Source of the DNA: Rhizopus arrhizus
Lineage: Eukaryota > Mucoromycota > Mucoromycetes > Mucorales > Rhizopodaceae
Length of the DNA: 64,000 bases
Direction: 5' to 3'
NCBI GenBank assembly: GCA_024220505.1
Contig: JAKZZE010000029.1
Span: 372,001-436,000 of the forward strand
Position numbers and translations under genes: made by a program. Within the stretch, counting starts at the first letter, position 1, and each line of letters begins with the position of its first letter. Below the pieces are notes generated by a model. The model saw only the letters and a program-made list of their open reading frames with translations, searched no databases and had not been told where the DNA came from. Below, one piece after another: positions 23,901 to 36,370 of this stretch.

Positions 23901-26900
23901 TGAATTTTCTCAAGACTTTCCCTTGCTTGTTTTTCTTTTTCGAGTTCAGTATCAATCGTCTCTTCTTCTTCTTGCTCTTCTTGTTCCTCAGCTTTCACTT
24001 TTGACTCGGTCACTTGCTTTTCGTTTGCACGAGCAGCTTCATTGATCTTTTCTTCCGTCAAATATTCTATCCTGACTCTTTGTCGACCCATTACTTTTTG
24101 AACGTCTTCATCAGACAAATCAAGGCCCTTTAAATCAAAATGGAAAGAATCAAGGATGCCGACAATCACACGAACGTACAATTTTTCTTTTTCTTCAGTT
24201 GTCTTTACAAGCTTCAAGTAGTTTTGCAAGATACGGTAATAATGGTTCCAAGGAAGCAATCTAACTAATGCAGATAGTGTCAAGGTACACTGTTGAAGCA
24301 AGCTATTGTCAACAACGCGATCACTTTCATTGAAGAATGCGGTGATGATAGGAATGAAAATGTGATTGATCGTAGAAACCTTGAATGTTGATTTTTGTGC
24401 TTGTTCGGCAAGACGAAGCAAAGCTCGAGAACGACGGTGAGTTTGTACGTGATAAATATTGTTAAAGAAGTTGATTTCTTCATCTCCAGCACCGACTACT
24501 TGAACCAAATCTTCAAAGGCAGACAACTCGGGCAATGATTTGATACAAGAGTTCAAAAGACTAGTAAATTCCATACGTACAAGCTCAACGCGAGAACGTA
24601 GACCACGTTTGATGGCAGGATACAATAAATGCTGAACATGACTTAGTAGTTTTTGCTTTTCGTTTTCATCTGCTTGTTCCTCAACAGCCTTCAAGAATAA
24701 AGTCATACAGTGTGTGGCCGTTCCACGAATAGCCATTTCCTCAGGATTGTGCATACAGTGAGTTAATTGATGCAAGATGGGGAGCCATTGATCAGAATCA
24801 AGTACAGGATAGTATTCTTCAGAAATTGAGTTCAAAGCCTCAAGCATGCTATCAATATCTTGTTCATCAATTCGTCTGGTAGAATAAGAATTTAATTTTG
24901 TTAAAAGTTTATCTACAGTGACAAGATGAGGATTGATCTCAGCTATCGCATGGAACACCTGCACCAATCCAATACGACTTTCACGAGAGTATGCTGTAGC
25001 AAACATAGTAGAGGCTGTTGAATAATATTCACGATACAAGAAGGAACCAACTTCAAAATCAGGAACAATACGAATAAGCTTGGACCAAATGGTATAAATA
25101 TCTTGCTTGGATTTCTCGGGCACTTTACTGGATGGCTTCTTCAAGTTAGGAAGCAAGAGTTGAATGAGTGTAGCTGCCTGAGCACCATTTTGAGTGTAAG
25201 GAGCAACTCGAGCTGCAACAGAAATTTCACGAACAGTATATCTTCCACTATTTTGCTTAGAGTCACCCTTGGAATGTGTGAGACGGTATTGTAAAGATTG
25301 AAGAAGCATGTCTACATGTGCAACAACAACTTTTTCCTTCAAGGATTGGCCAGCATCGGTTTCCATTTCAATGTCACAAAGATCAAGTATGGACTCAATG
25401 ATTTCTAATAAAGCATGATGGACAGGTGCACCCAAGGTCTTGGCTCCTAAAGTTGTGATGATTTGAGGTACTACATCCTTGTTAAAATCAGCAAGATAGT
25501 GTGCATATTCAATCTTTTTGGACCAAACAGTAAAGAGATTAACAAGCGGAGAGATATCTTGTGTACTGTCCAATGGCAAAGTAGCAACACGAGAGGTAAT
25601 GAAGGCTGAAAACATAGCGGATACATAGGGTGTAAAGTCAAAATCACCATTGATCTTGAACATTTCAACAATTCGCTTCATTGCCATATTTTTAACCTCC
25701 TTGGATTTTGCACTTTGAGAAACTTCGGCATTTCCTTGATCGATATCCATGCTATCCTCTGTATGGCTGTGTGCAAAGTTGATTATGTACAATACAACTT
25801 TTAATAAGTCAGGAAGAAAAGGTAAAACGTGGGAAGCCATTTGCTTGATTATATCCTCCAATAAGTTCAAGAAACCAGTTTGTTTTCTCCAAGGAATATT
25901 CTCCAGCAGACGTCCAGTCTGTTCGTCAAACTCAAATTGAGTATTACCTTCATTCTTGGTATAAGGAGTTTCGACAACAGCTTGAAAAGGTTCCAAAGTA
26001 AGATCAATAAATGATCGAATTTCGTTGATTTGACAACATGAAATAGCACTAAGAATGGCTTTTCTTCTGGAGCTTTTACTAATCTTGTTGGATGCCTTGC
26101 TCTTTTGTACGAGACGGCCAAACAAGATGCGCATAATGACAGGCATCAGCTGATTGCGGTGTGCTGGATCGATTTGAGTCTGCTCTTCGTTTTGAATGAG
26201 AGAAGCAAGTTCGTCACGGAACTTGACATCGTCCATCAAGTTACGGAGGTTGTCAGCATATGGCTTGATGCTATTATTCTTCCAAGTAAATACACATTCA
26301 AGAGCAGCAATTTGAAGCTTAGCATCACCCATAGTAATGATACGCATAAAGATATTATAAAGATCTTGATTTCTGTAAGCGCTCTTTGTATTTGTGAAAA
26401 CAGAAAAGAGACTAAGCCAGCTGACCATTTTGTTTTTAGTGATTCTGCTAGAGCGTGGCAAAATCTCAATTTTGTCCTGTTCCATGCTACTTTCATGATC
26501 AACTGCCTTTTTTTCCTCGTTATCGTCTTCTTCGCTGTCAGAATGTACGAATTCATTGTTAAAGAAATCAATAAACATAACTACCAAAAATCTTCCTTTA
26601 GATTCTGTAATTATGTTGGTTTCTTTCAATACGGAAAGCAACATATTGTAGTAGTTCCAAAAGTCTACATGTCCTCCTTCTTGTTGAGAAAACTATATAC
26701 ATAAAAGGAAGATGGTTAGATTTGATTAATAATCCCATTTTTATATTAAATTCACCTTGGAAAACAACAATGCTAAGCTTTGAGCTTTTTCTCTGCTCAT
26801 AATTGACCAAGCTCTGTCTTCAATATGAAGAAATCTTGTCAATGTAGGGCAATCAAAAGAAAGATTTCCAATTTTGGTTGCATTGGTCTCTTCAGGTTCA

Positions 26901-29758
26901 TCAGGGTCAGTTAATTTAGCTGAAACACTTTTGGAAACAGTATCTAAAGCAAGTTCCTTTTCATCATTGTATTTGATTAATTCACCATGAATAATATCCC
27001 AATACATCGCAGAGTTAATTTGAGCAAAAGTAGTAAGCATTCTTTTAGCTTCTTCCCATAATGGACGAAGATTGATAGTCAAAACTCCTAAAGCGAGTCG
27101 AGGAATAAAATCGGTATAAATATCAGGAACACGCGATGAAGAAAGCACAAGATTTAGCTTTTGCATTAACTTGATCTTTTCACGATAATCCTTGAAGCTG
27201 ACTTCGATTTCTTCGAGCTGAACAGCCATTGATGCAATATCGCATGGTTCATCAGTTTTATGGTTCTCATCTTGTTTCAATACTGGTTGATCAAAGAGAG
27301 CAATAATTTTGAATGCGTTCAAACGGCATTGATGCTTGTAAGAACTAAAATTTAGTTTCAATACAGGATAAAGCTTTTGTAAAGCTTCCAATGAAAACAT
27401 GTCATTATTTTGGTTTCTAATAAATATTGAGTTAAATCGAACATGCACAGAAAATTATGTTTATCGTTTTTACCCAGAGTACAAGAGATCCAAATAACGA
27501 TAAATACCAGAAAGCACCACTTCATTTGTAGAGTAAACCAACAATATGTCGTTGATAAGCTCTTCATGGATATTCTTCATTTGTATCAAAACATTTGAAT
27601 CATGTTCCGCAATTCCAGCAAGTGCTTCCAAAATAAGACCCAAAAGACATTCCAGTACAAAGTTTTTATGTGCCAATACATAAGGTGCATCAACTAGTAT
27701 GTTATTTGCTGTATCTTTTTTCAAAAAGTCTTTTAATGATCCAAGTAATGATATTAATATTTGTGAAACTTTGTCTAATGGTATTTCAATGACTGGCACA
27801 AGGTGAAGAATAGATGCTAAAATAGTAATTGCTGAGATATTGCAGTCATCAGCGTCCATGTCCGTAGCATTCAATGCGTTTCTTTCCTTTTCCCAATCAA
27901 AGCTTTGATTCATTATATTCATTAATCCTTGTGGTAGTGAAGTTTGTCCTTTGGCAGATGGGAAACGTAATAATCCTTTTGCGGTAAAAGATGATGCTAA
28001 TGATCCTGCATTGTTTGATCCAATAATATCAGTTGATATGATCTCTGACCAGAATAAAATTGTTTCCTGAGTGCTTGTATCAAAATGAGCAGATGTGTAC
28101 CTGGAATTCATATAAGATGAGTCTCTTTTACTACTATCGCCAAGTATAATACTTACTTGATAACATAGGGCAATGCAATTTGTACAAAATTTCCCCAGCC
28201 AAGTTTAGCTAAAGAAAGATAGAATCCATAAACAAGTTCTACGTCATTAAAGCTTGAAACAGATTCTAGTATAACACGGCCACCACTGACAATTGTTTCG
28301 AGAGAACCATTATGAAGTGTACCAACAATAGTGCGGAGGCATTCGGTGTAAATGTATCTTGGATACTTTTTAGAAGAAGCAAAAATTGTCTTCGAAAGCT
28401 CTTGTAGTTGAGCAACAAGAGGTTTAAAATCTTCAACACGGCTTGCTTTACGGACAGTAACAAACATGGTCAATAATGATAAATGGATAGCAAGGACTTT
28501 TTGATCCAAATCTTTTGATTTAAGCTGATCTTGATTTTCTTTGATTACAATGTTGATAATAGGTGTAAAATGCTGTCTAAGTGTATGATGTAAAGTCAAA
28601 AGCGTTGTTTTGGTTAATAAATTATGAATTGGACTTGTTGCTAAATCTTCTACGGTGACGTCCGTTTTGTATGATTGAATTAAAAGTTCTTTATAAATTG
28701 CTTCACCTCTTGAATGAATACGATGGTCAATTTGCTATAACCGGGTTAGTCTTCCCATTTTTTTCTCTAAGCGATCGACTTACTTTAATAGCCTCAAAAA
28801 ACAACATAGCTAAACCTTCTTCATATTCTTTTGAAGGCACTTCCTTTAATGAGTTAAGTATGCACTCAACAATCTTTGTTAATTCTGCGCCTCTAGTTTT
28901 CCTCAATAAGAAAGCAAACGCTTCTGCTGTGAATTTTCGAACATATGGTTTTCCTTGATTATCCTCTCCCAACAATTTGGCTAATAAGCTGATAACAGAA
29001 AAGATTAATATATACGTGATTTGAGAGTAAATGATACTTGCAAAAATGTTTTATCTAGCTCTGAAAGAATTTGTCTTGACAAAAATTTGAATAAATAGGC
29101 AACACAGTTAAATACGCTCTAATTGATCAAAAAATGTTAATTGTGATGCACAGCATAAATACTTGCAAACAATGAAAAGCATACCTCGAGTAATTTGATA
29201 TCTCTGTGATATACTAAAGGAAGAATACAAGACAAGAGTCGAGGATAATAGGGATAAAATTCACCTTCCAAATCTTTTGCAAGCTTTGTTACCAAACTAT
29301 AACAAAAAAGATATTAATTCACAAAAAAAGCCCCTTTTTTTCTTGATTAGCACCGCACTTACTCTAAAAGACCATCATAGGCCATGCTGTCTTTTACTTT
29401 GAGATGCTTCTCGAGAATGTCGACGATTGTATCTTTATGATGAATAATGGATGGTAAGGACTTTACAAGTGGCGATATTTCTCTAATAAAATTCTTAAAA
29501 TGTCTTGTCATATTTAAATCCTTCCAGGATTCAAGTGCTTCATAAAAGAAGGAACCATGTTCGTCTGGCTCGTCTTCCACAAGTCTAGATCTACGCACAA
29601 CATCCACTTTAATGCGATCAACTCGACTTTTAAAGGATTGATACTAATACAAACAAGGTATCAATGTAAAAATCTCGATTTATAATTCTAATTATTACCT
29701 TAAATCGGTTTGCTCCTTGACCAGTATTTAATTCAAGTGGTACGGAATTATCCTTCAT
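20917..29758 (-). CDS. UTP20: U3 snoRNP/SSU processome component UTP20
   Basis: Eleven exons join in phase: 29758-29699, 29643-29363, 29296-29185, 29118-29042, 28988-28784, 28734-28157, 28100-27474, 27416-26756, 26692-21398, 21338-21203 and 21152-20917. They give 2755 residues, close to human UTP20 (2785). The protein is almost entirely helical HEAT-like repeats. Family blocks include AAESF-like FTAEAFAFLLRKTRGAEL near the N-terminus, the DRIM-like central region (RVPLALGIAKLLCNLPEK, LKAALTKGYELHVLGYTINS), LLYPHSWVRSSATRLYGAYF, and a basic C-terminal tail ending KKKKTLEAKKKRRVRF. Acidic stretches lie near FVHSDSEEDDNEEK and EEQEEQEEEETID. It acts in the nucleolus in 18S rRNA maturation. Intron 4 has a GCAAGT donor at 29041, the only phase-consistent reading. 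One 5295-nt exon carries about two thirds of the protein. Antisense open frames here are shadows. Confidence 0.92.
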
Positions 29759-31239
29759 GAGTCCAAAGCACAGTTGAAAGCAGAAAAATAAAATTTAAGT
29801 CAATGCTGCTTTTTTTGTGCAGAATGGGAACAGTGACTTTATAAGAATGAAAAGCAGTCTTTATAAAGTCAGCCACTAAATGCTTTCAGAAGTTTCATTT
29901 GTCTCGTAGTAAGCAAAAGGAGAGTATGAATTATATTTGTTTATATGAATTTGATACAGTTTTTGCTATATCCGTATACATTTTTTGTACACATTTAATT
30001 AAGAGAAAAAAATCAATTGATATCTGAATATAATAATGACATGATACGATACACTTCAAGAACATTATTCTCACAGTAAGTTCCTGCCTTTTATTTAATA
30101 ACCGTATCAAAGATTCCATCGAGTACGACGAAAGAAGTCCTCACACTATAATAAATGAAATGCTAGTGGTACACAATATCAAACGTATAAAGTTACCTTT
30201 TGAATAGCTTGGAGGTTACAAAAATACTAAACTCTTCATTTTAAAATTTGATTGTAGACATATGTTCTATAACTTCCTTTGTAGTGTTATTATCAAGTAG
30301 TGAGTCAGCTGGTAGTACCTGTGATGTCATTTATGGAATTCATTTCAAGACTAATAAATTAAAAACATTAGCAGGCTAAATATCTATTGACTATATCCTA
30401 AGCTTACTGAAAGAAGCATTTGAATTTTCTATTTAGCCTTTTCATATTATGACGGATTCTTTGAAGATCAAATCCTAAGCTTCCTTTCATACCATTCTTT
30501 CGTCTAGCTCCTGAACCTTTTGAGGTTGTATACAAAGTAATTAGCTTGGGTATTTTTTTTTATATTTTTCTTTGTGCAATAGAGCATGTTATATTTACTA
30601 AGCTTTTAAAATATTTTTTTTATTTAATTGATATCAATATATCTCAAACATTGCTTTCTCTGTCAACGAGATAAATAGAAGCATAGAAAAGACATGCCTA
30701 AATCAGTGTAACCCAATTTACTCTGTATAAATCACTATGATTAATGAGTTTTGTGTGCGCACATTTTTGTATACTAAAAGAGTGTTCAATATATGATGTT
30801 ACAATGAAGTGAAAGTTTGTTGGTTCACATAAACATTAGTACATGTACAATAAACCTGAATATGTTAAAAAAAGAACCTGTATTTTATTCTTGACTAACA
30901 AGTGCTTACAAGTATATATGTATATATATAGCTGCATGAACTGTTGTGATATTGAACCCAAAGATATCTGCGAATTTAAGCTTAAGAAACAAATGACAGC
31001 ATGTTGGTTTATACAAGCAAACAAAAAATTTACTAGGATCGAGTCAATCAAAGTAGGAATGATGTATTCTGTCATGCTACTCGTAAAAAATATGCCACAA
31101 CGCATGCACATATTCTTGGCTTGCCTAAACAAACAAATTTGTATAAATCATAACTATACAACTTCTTCACAACAAGTCTATTCAATAAAAACATTACGAG
31201 ATCAACTTTATTTATACAAAACAGGACAAAAAAAAAGAT
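29759..31239. other. Intergenic region between UTP20 and the flavin monooxygenase
   Basis: No gene is supported. The stretch is AT-rich with short frames and a TATA microsatellite-like run around 30914-30930 (tatatatgtatatatatag). The left 300 bp presumably hold the UTP20 promoter. An open frame at 30843-31277 has no recognisable domain and biased composition, so I do not call it. Confidence 0.4.
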
Positions 31240-33007
31240 TTAAATGGATGCTAATATCTTTTTCTTTGTTTTTTTGAAATTAGCCTCTGTTAATTCACCC
31301 CAAGAGGCCGACAGCTTTCTTCCTTCTTCTTCATAGGTTGGATCAAAGTTTTTGAGGAGAGCTAGATCTGACCTGTCCATTCTCTGAGCTTGATAATTCA
31401 GCCAGCTCACAAAGACCTCCCTACGTATCCTATCACTAGCATACGCGTCTGCTGGAAATTCAGGTTTGAACTCGACCGCGATCCGACCCATGGTGCTGCT
31501 CGTTGGCAGATAGGCCCGACCGCTCCAGACCCTTGCTATGGCTATCGCCTGTGTGTCAAAATGGGGAGTGAGGCTAAACATGCGAGGCATGGACATGAAG
31601 CAAAGGGTTGGATCGGAAATCAAGAATGCCTCGTGATATGTATTCAGAGGGTATTTGCGGCCCAAAACAACATGCCCTTCTGGTATATTTGCATAGCCAG
31701 ATTCTTCCTTTGATGGATCCTCCTTGATGATCAGATCCTTTAGATAGCCAAGTGAATTTGTATATCCCGTACAAAAGATAACCTGATCCACCTCTTTCAT
31801 CACAGATCCATCTTCAAACGTAATGCTACCATCCACTTTTCCGTCCGGGTTTGAAAATGAGACGATGACAGGCTTGATCGTCACGCATTTTGGAATGAGG
31901 GCTCGAATGATGTTGTCGATCGGGTTGGGGGAGACAAAGGGCCCCTTGATGGAGATGGTGATTGATTTTGCAAGACCCTCAAGGGACCTTGCAATGTCCA
32001 CACCTGATATTCTAGCCCCAATGATCAGCACAGCCTTTGAAAAGATGAGTAAAGAAACCCATATGTGGTTCACTTGCCTGATCTTTATAATCTTCTGGGC
32101 ATCTGAATTGCTTTGAATGGGCCACCTTCAAGGGCCATGATGTATTGTAATCAGCAAGGCCCTTTATGTTTGGTACAAACGGCTCTTGGTGCATACCTGA
32201 TGCTGCAACCACCGCATCAAAGTGCTCTCGCCATCTTGTCTCTTTTATCAACCCATCCGAACACACCTCATACCGACTCAACACCAGCTCCCAACCGCCC
32301 TCGACCGTCTTCATCACCTGGTCCACACTCGTATTAAATTCTATCAAGGGCAATAACCCAAAGGCTTTCGCATAGCGTTCGAAATAAGCCAGCACATCCT
32401 GATGGGTGATGAAGGTAGGTGTTTCGTCAGGAAAAGGGAAATCGGGAAAGGCAAAGTTTTTGGAAGGTATGTTGGTATAAAGGTCTCGATAACAGCCTGA
32501 AGGAGGGTTCTTTCTTGCGATCATCTCCATGATCTCGGGTGTGGTTCCAAGTGTCTTTTGAGACAAGTGTCCTACAGGAGGTATCTCGTCTAGATTGACG
32601 TGCTCTGGATCGATGCTATCTGTGGGTATCTTTGGCTTGGGAGGAGGTGTAGCCGAGTACTTCCTTTGGAGTCAAAAAGCATGTGAAAATTTCGGATTCT
32701 CTTTTCACTTTTACTTACCATAAACCACCAACAGAGCTGTTCCTCTCAAACACCTTAACATGCATACCAACCTCTTTTAAATGACGAGCACTACAAAGCT
32801 AGAAATTATGAAAACAAAGGATGAGTTGTTTGAAGAAGAAAAAAAAGAATATCTGCGGATGACTTACACCGTGAGCACCAGCACCGATCACTGCAACATT
32901 TTTATAGGCCTTTTAAAAACATAAGGATCATCAAGTGCTGCTTGAGCTTGTTGGTGAATAGCGTCTACAAATCGCTTGAATGAAATGTCTTCTTTATTAT
33001 CGTGCAT
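31240..33007 (-). CDS. Flavin-containing monooxygenase (FMO), intact copy
   Basis: Exons 33007-32969, 32909-32868, 32798-32719, 32663-32078 and 32034-31240 give 513 residues in phase. NVAVIGAGAHG is the FAD-binding GxGxxG near residue 18; AHSKQFRCPEDYKD is the FMO-type segment before the second Rossmann motif IIGARISGVDIARS; DQVIFCTGYTNSL is the conserved FATGY-like block. FMOs use NADPH and FAD to oxygenate N, S or other soft nucleophiles. Two splice choices need checking: a 59-nt intron (GTAGAC...AAAAG) is needed to join the start to the FAD motif, although it reads like coding sequence, and the intron before the second Rossmann motif is 43 nt with a GCAAGT donor. Neighbours give no pathway. 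A damaged paralogue lies at 52719-54525 on the other strand. Confidence 0.82.
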
Positions 33008-33014
33008 GATATAA

Positions 33015-33057
<43 letters not shown>

Positions 33058-34160
33058 GCAGAAAACGAGGCTCATTGTTTGTTTATTTATTTGTGCGTTC
33101 ATTTAATTTACCAGCTAAAGCAAAGACCGTGTGACCTTGAAAAAGCCTAAAGACATAAAAAAAGGGGCGACTCTATAGTTTTAGAGGGTCTCTATTTTTT
33201 GAATAAGAGAAAGACGGAATACCAAGAACTCGTTACAAACTTGAATTCGATGTTGATTTCATCAATTCAGTAAAGCTAATGAGAGAAAGAAAGAGTATAC
33301 ATCCAAAAGATGAATTATGATTGATCAGCAAAATACATGATGTGAAGTGTGATGGGTATTAACCATCATGAAACTAGAATCGTGCGGAGATGAGTGAAGG
33401 ATGATAACTTGCGTCTGTAACATAACTATCATTCCACAGCTTAGTATCATATTGTATAAATAAACTCTTGAAAAAGAAGTATGTTGTAAGCTATAGCTGA
33501 GTTACGAATGAAAACGATTTCACTACAAAAAGAAGTCTCTCTTTCCCCTCCCCCTTGCACATCATAAAAACAGATTTAAAAGAGTTTGATAAACGATGGT
33601 GAACATCTATTTATTATGCATAAAGAATAAGCAAATATCTGTCCAAAGCTGTGGAAAGATTTGCAAGGCGTTGATGATGGAAGCGCTACGGGTAGCACGA
33701 TGACATGATCGACCGCTTTTCAACAAAACACAAGTATCCAGAGCGAAATTGCCCTATTTTGTGAATTCGGATAGTAAACAACAAGCCCTTACCAACCTAT
33801 CCCTCTTACCTTTTCCTCCTTTGAATGCCCCTCATTTCCCCGCACTATAAAAATCGTGTCGTTTGATGTCATTTAAAATTTCATCAGCTATGAATCATCA
33901 TCAAAAACGCTGATGGGAATGTTCAAGAAGAACAGTGAGCGTAGGGTCAAGGGCCATGGTAGATTTGAAGATGATAATACAAGCTATATAAATATAGAAA
34001 AAGATGCAGAGTGAGAAAACAAGTCAACCACGGTTACTTTTATTTGAAGTCATCTATTGAAAAAAAAAAAAAAAATATAAAAAACCAAGTCTCCTCCTCT
34101 CCTCCCCCTTTTTTTTACTTTTCTCTTTCTAATTTCTGTCTCTTGGTTTTAAATATAAGA
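33008..34160. other. Divergent intergenic region with a 37-A homopolymer
   Basis: It separates the FMO and zinc-transporter start codons. A run of 37 A residues at 33018-33054 begins 10 bp upstream of the FMO ATG (poly-T on its coding strand). The remainder is AT-rich with pyrimidine tracts (for example 33541-33555 and 34096-34120) and no gene. Confidence 0.5.
33018..33054. repeat. Poly-A/T homopolymer, 37 bases
   Basis: An uninterrupted A run lies directly before the FMO start codon. It falls in the leader or core promoter of the FMO gene. The pseudogene copy lacks it at the equivalent place but has a T run inside its first phase-matched intron. Confidence 0.9.
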
Positions 34161-35602
34161 ATGTTTTCAAGAGAAACAAGGATCCATTGTATGCTTGTGA
34201 TGACAAGTATCTTATTTATAGCAGAAATCGTGATAGGTCATTACGTGAACTCATTAGCTCTAGTAACTAAAACACATCACTCTTAACCCTCTCTCTCTTT
34301 CTCCTTCTCACCCTCCCTCTTTTACATCTTTTAAATAGATTGCTGACTCGTTTCATATGTTGAACGATTTACTTAGTTTATGTGTCGCATTATGGGCTAT
34401 CAAAGTAAAGAGGAAGAGAAGAGTGGTCAAGTGTGCTGATTGATCTCTTTCATAGCTATCGTCCATCACACGTTACAATCCAAAATACTCTTATGGATGG
34501 CAGCGAGCAGAAATATTAGGTGCATTAGTCAACGGCGTCTTCTTGCTTGCCTTGTGCTTCACGATTCTCATGGACGCCATCGAACGATTTGTTTCTCCGA
34601 AAGCCATCAAGGATCCAGTGATGGTCTTGATCACAGGTGGAGTAGGTTTGGTGGCTAACCTGATCGGATTGCTTTTATTTCACGGTAAGAAAATTGGATG
34701 GGATGATAGATGGTATTAAATCATGGTAGAACACGGACATGGGCATGGGGATCATACAGAAAAAGGCCAGCATGGCCATGAAGGTGGACATTTGAATATG
34801 AGAGGTGTAAGGTGATGAGGTATGATGTTGTAAAGAGCTAACATCCACTAGATATTTTTGCATGTCCTTGGTGACGCATTAGGAAACATGGGCGTCATTG
34901 CATCTGCTTTATTTATCTGGTTAACACCTTTCAGTTGGAGATTTTATTTCGATCCTCTGGTGAGGTAAAGTTGAATAAAAGATGACGTGCCTGTATTGAT
35001 TTGTTCCTAGTGTTCTTATCACCATCATCATCTTCCTTTCTGCGCTTCCGTTAGGTAATCACACGTATTCAACAGGTCATCGTGATATTCATCTTTTTTA
35101 TAGTCAAACAGACAGCATCTATCTTATTGCAAGGTGTACCAAGAACTGTTCCACTATCTGATGTTTATCAATCCCTGTTAAAGGTATTGCTCTACTGAAT
35201 CAACTGGTTCTTATTTTCTGTCTATAGGTGGAAGGTGTAAAATCAGTTCATGAATTACATGTTTGGCAATTATCAGATATAAAACTCATTGCTTCACTTC
35301 ATGTCTTGTTAGAATCAAGAGAAGGATACATGAAATCAGCAGCCGATATACGTAAATCACTTCATGGCTTTGGTATACATTCGGCCACCATTCAGCCTGA
35401 ATTTATAGAGGATGATGATAAGAGTCAAAAGAACGAATCCTGTTTATATTTGAACCATCCTCCAGATGAAGTAATCATATCCTTATTGGTATTGTCTTAT
35501 TTTAATGATATTTTGTAGGGTTCAACTAGTTCATCTACTTGTTTATTACGTTGTATAGAAGCATCTTGTTTAGAAGACAATTGCTGCTCTGCAGTACAAT
35601 AG
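34161..35602 (+). CDS. Cation diffusion facilitator zinc transporter (ZRC1/COT1 type)
   Basis: Nine exons (34161-34262, 34339-34404, 34456-34684, 34730-34806, 34852-34964, 35011-35054, 35104-35183, 35228-35470, 35519-35602) give 345 residues. The CDF fold has six membrane segments. The metal site residues are visible as ADSFHMLND in TM2 and HVLGDALGNMG in TM5. A short histidine-rich loop, HEHGHGHGDHTEKGQHGHEGGH, lies between TM4 and TM5 as in zinc exporters. The cytosolic domain has KSVHELHVWQLSD. It should move zinc (or cobalt) by proton exchange into the vacuole or Golgi. It ends in a cysteine-rich tail (CLLRCIEASCLEDNCCSAVQ) also seen in fungal Zrc1-like proteins. The gene is split by unusually many short introns of 45-76 nt. 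Confidence 0.9.
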
Positions 35603-36370
35603 AATTGACTTTTTTTTGCACAAGTGAATGTAATCATACAACACAAAAGCATCTATGCATTCATTTTAAAATGTAATATAATAATATAATCCCAAACGAA
35701 TCATCCTCAACACGATTCTGTCTATCACTGCCTGTTCTTTTGACTTTATTTAACCAGATCAGAACCGTGCTTATTAAGAAAAAAAGACCGTATTCTTATT
35801 GGATATCAATTGAGGCTGATGGTCATTGAGGGTCCGACGACTCTCTTTAAAACACGTGTGTGCCCTTTTAAAAGAAGAAGGTGCTGTAATTCATAAAGAA
35901 CGTGTAACATTGTCTATCTTTGTGTCACTTTTGTCGATCCTAAACATAAAAACCCTTGTGTTGACTGATTGTTTTGAACGGTAAAGAAATAGAATAATTG
36001 GTTAGTTTCATGATTTATAAAAAATGGCCAAGGGGGTCTTGACCAAGTATCAATATTTCTTATAAAAAGCTTTACAGACGAAGGAAAAGCTTTGCAGACG
36101 AAAGTAGAGCTGTGATACCAATTGACATGAACCAATGTCACAGGCTGACATCCATCTTGGTTATTCTTTGAAAAGAGTACGTTTTAGATGGATTACTTTG
36201 TTCACTGAATGGTATTCATTCTTTTAGGTAATCATTAAATTCGTACTCATGTCGTACAAATCTTTTTTTAGTTCTAGATTTCAAAGTAAATTTTTATTAA
36301 ACAATATTAAGCCCTTTGTTACATGATAATAATACACTATTCTTTTTCTATACACAAAAAGCGATATATT
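35603..36370. other. Intergenic spacer with a 20-bp tandem duplication
   Basis: No gene is seen. The spacer lies between the zinc transporter and the convergent mannosyltransferase. It contains two adjacent 20-bp copies, aaaagctttacagacgaagg at 36065-36084 and aaaagctttgcagacgaaag at 36085-36104, differing at two positions. Confidence 0.5.
36065..36104. repeat. Two-copy 20-bp direct tandem repeat
   Basis: The copies are adjacent and match at 18 of 20 positions. Each holds AAGCTTT followed by CAGACGAA. It looks like a small local duplication; no function is evident. Confidence 0.8.

Noticed and set aside
26105..26704. 199-residue open frame antisense to UTP20
   Set aside because: It lies wholly opposite a conserved UTP20 exon, has no domain and reflects codon bias of the real strand.
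30836..31277. Overlapping open frames on both strands between UTP20 and FMO
   Set aside because: Biased composition, no domain, and the end overlaps the FMO coding end.
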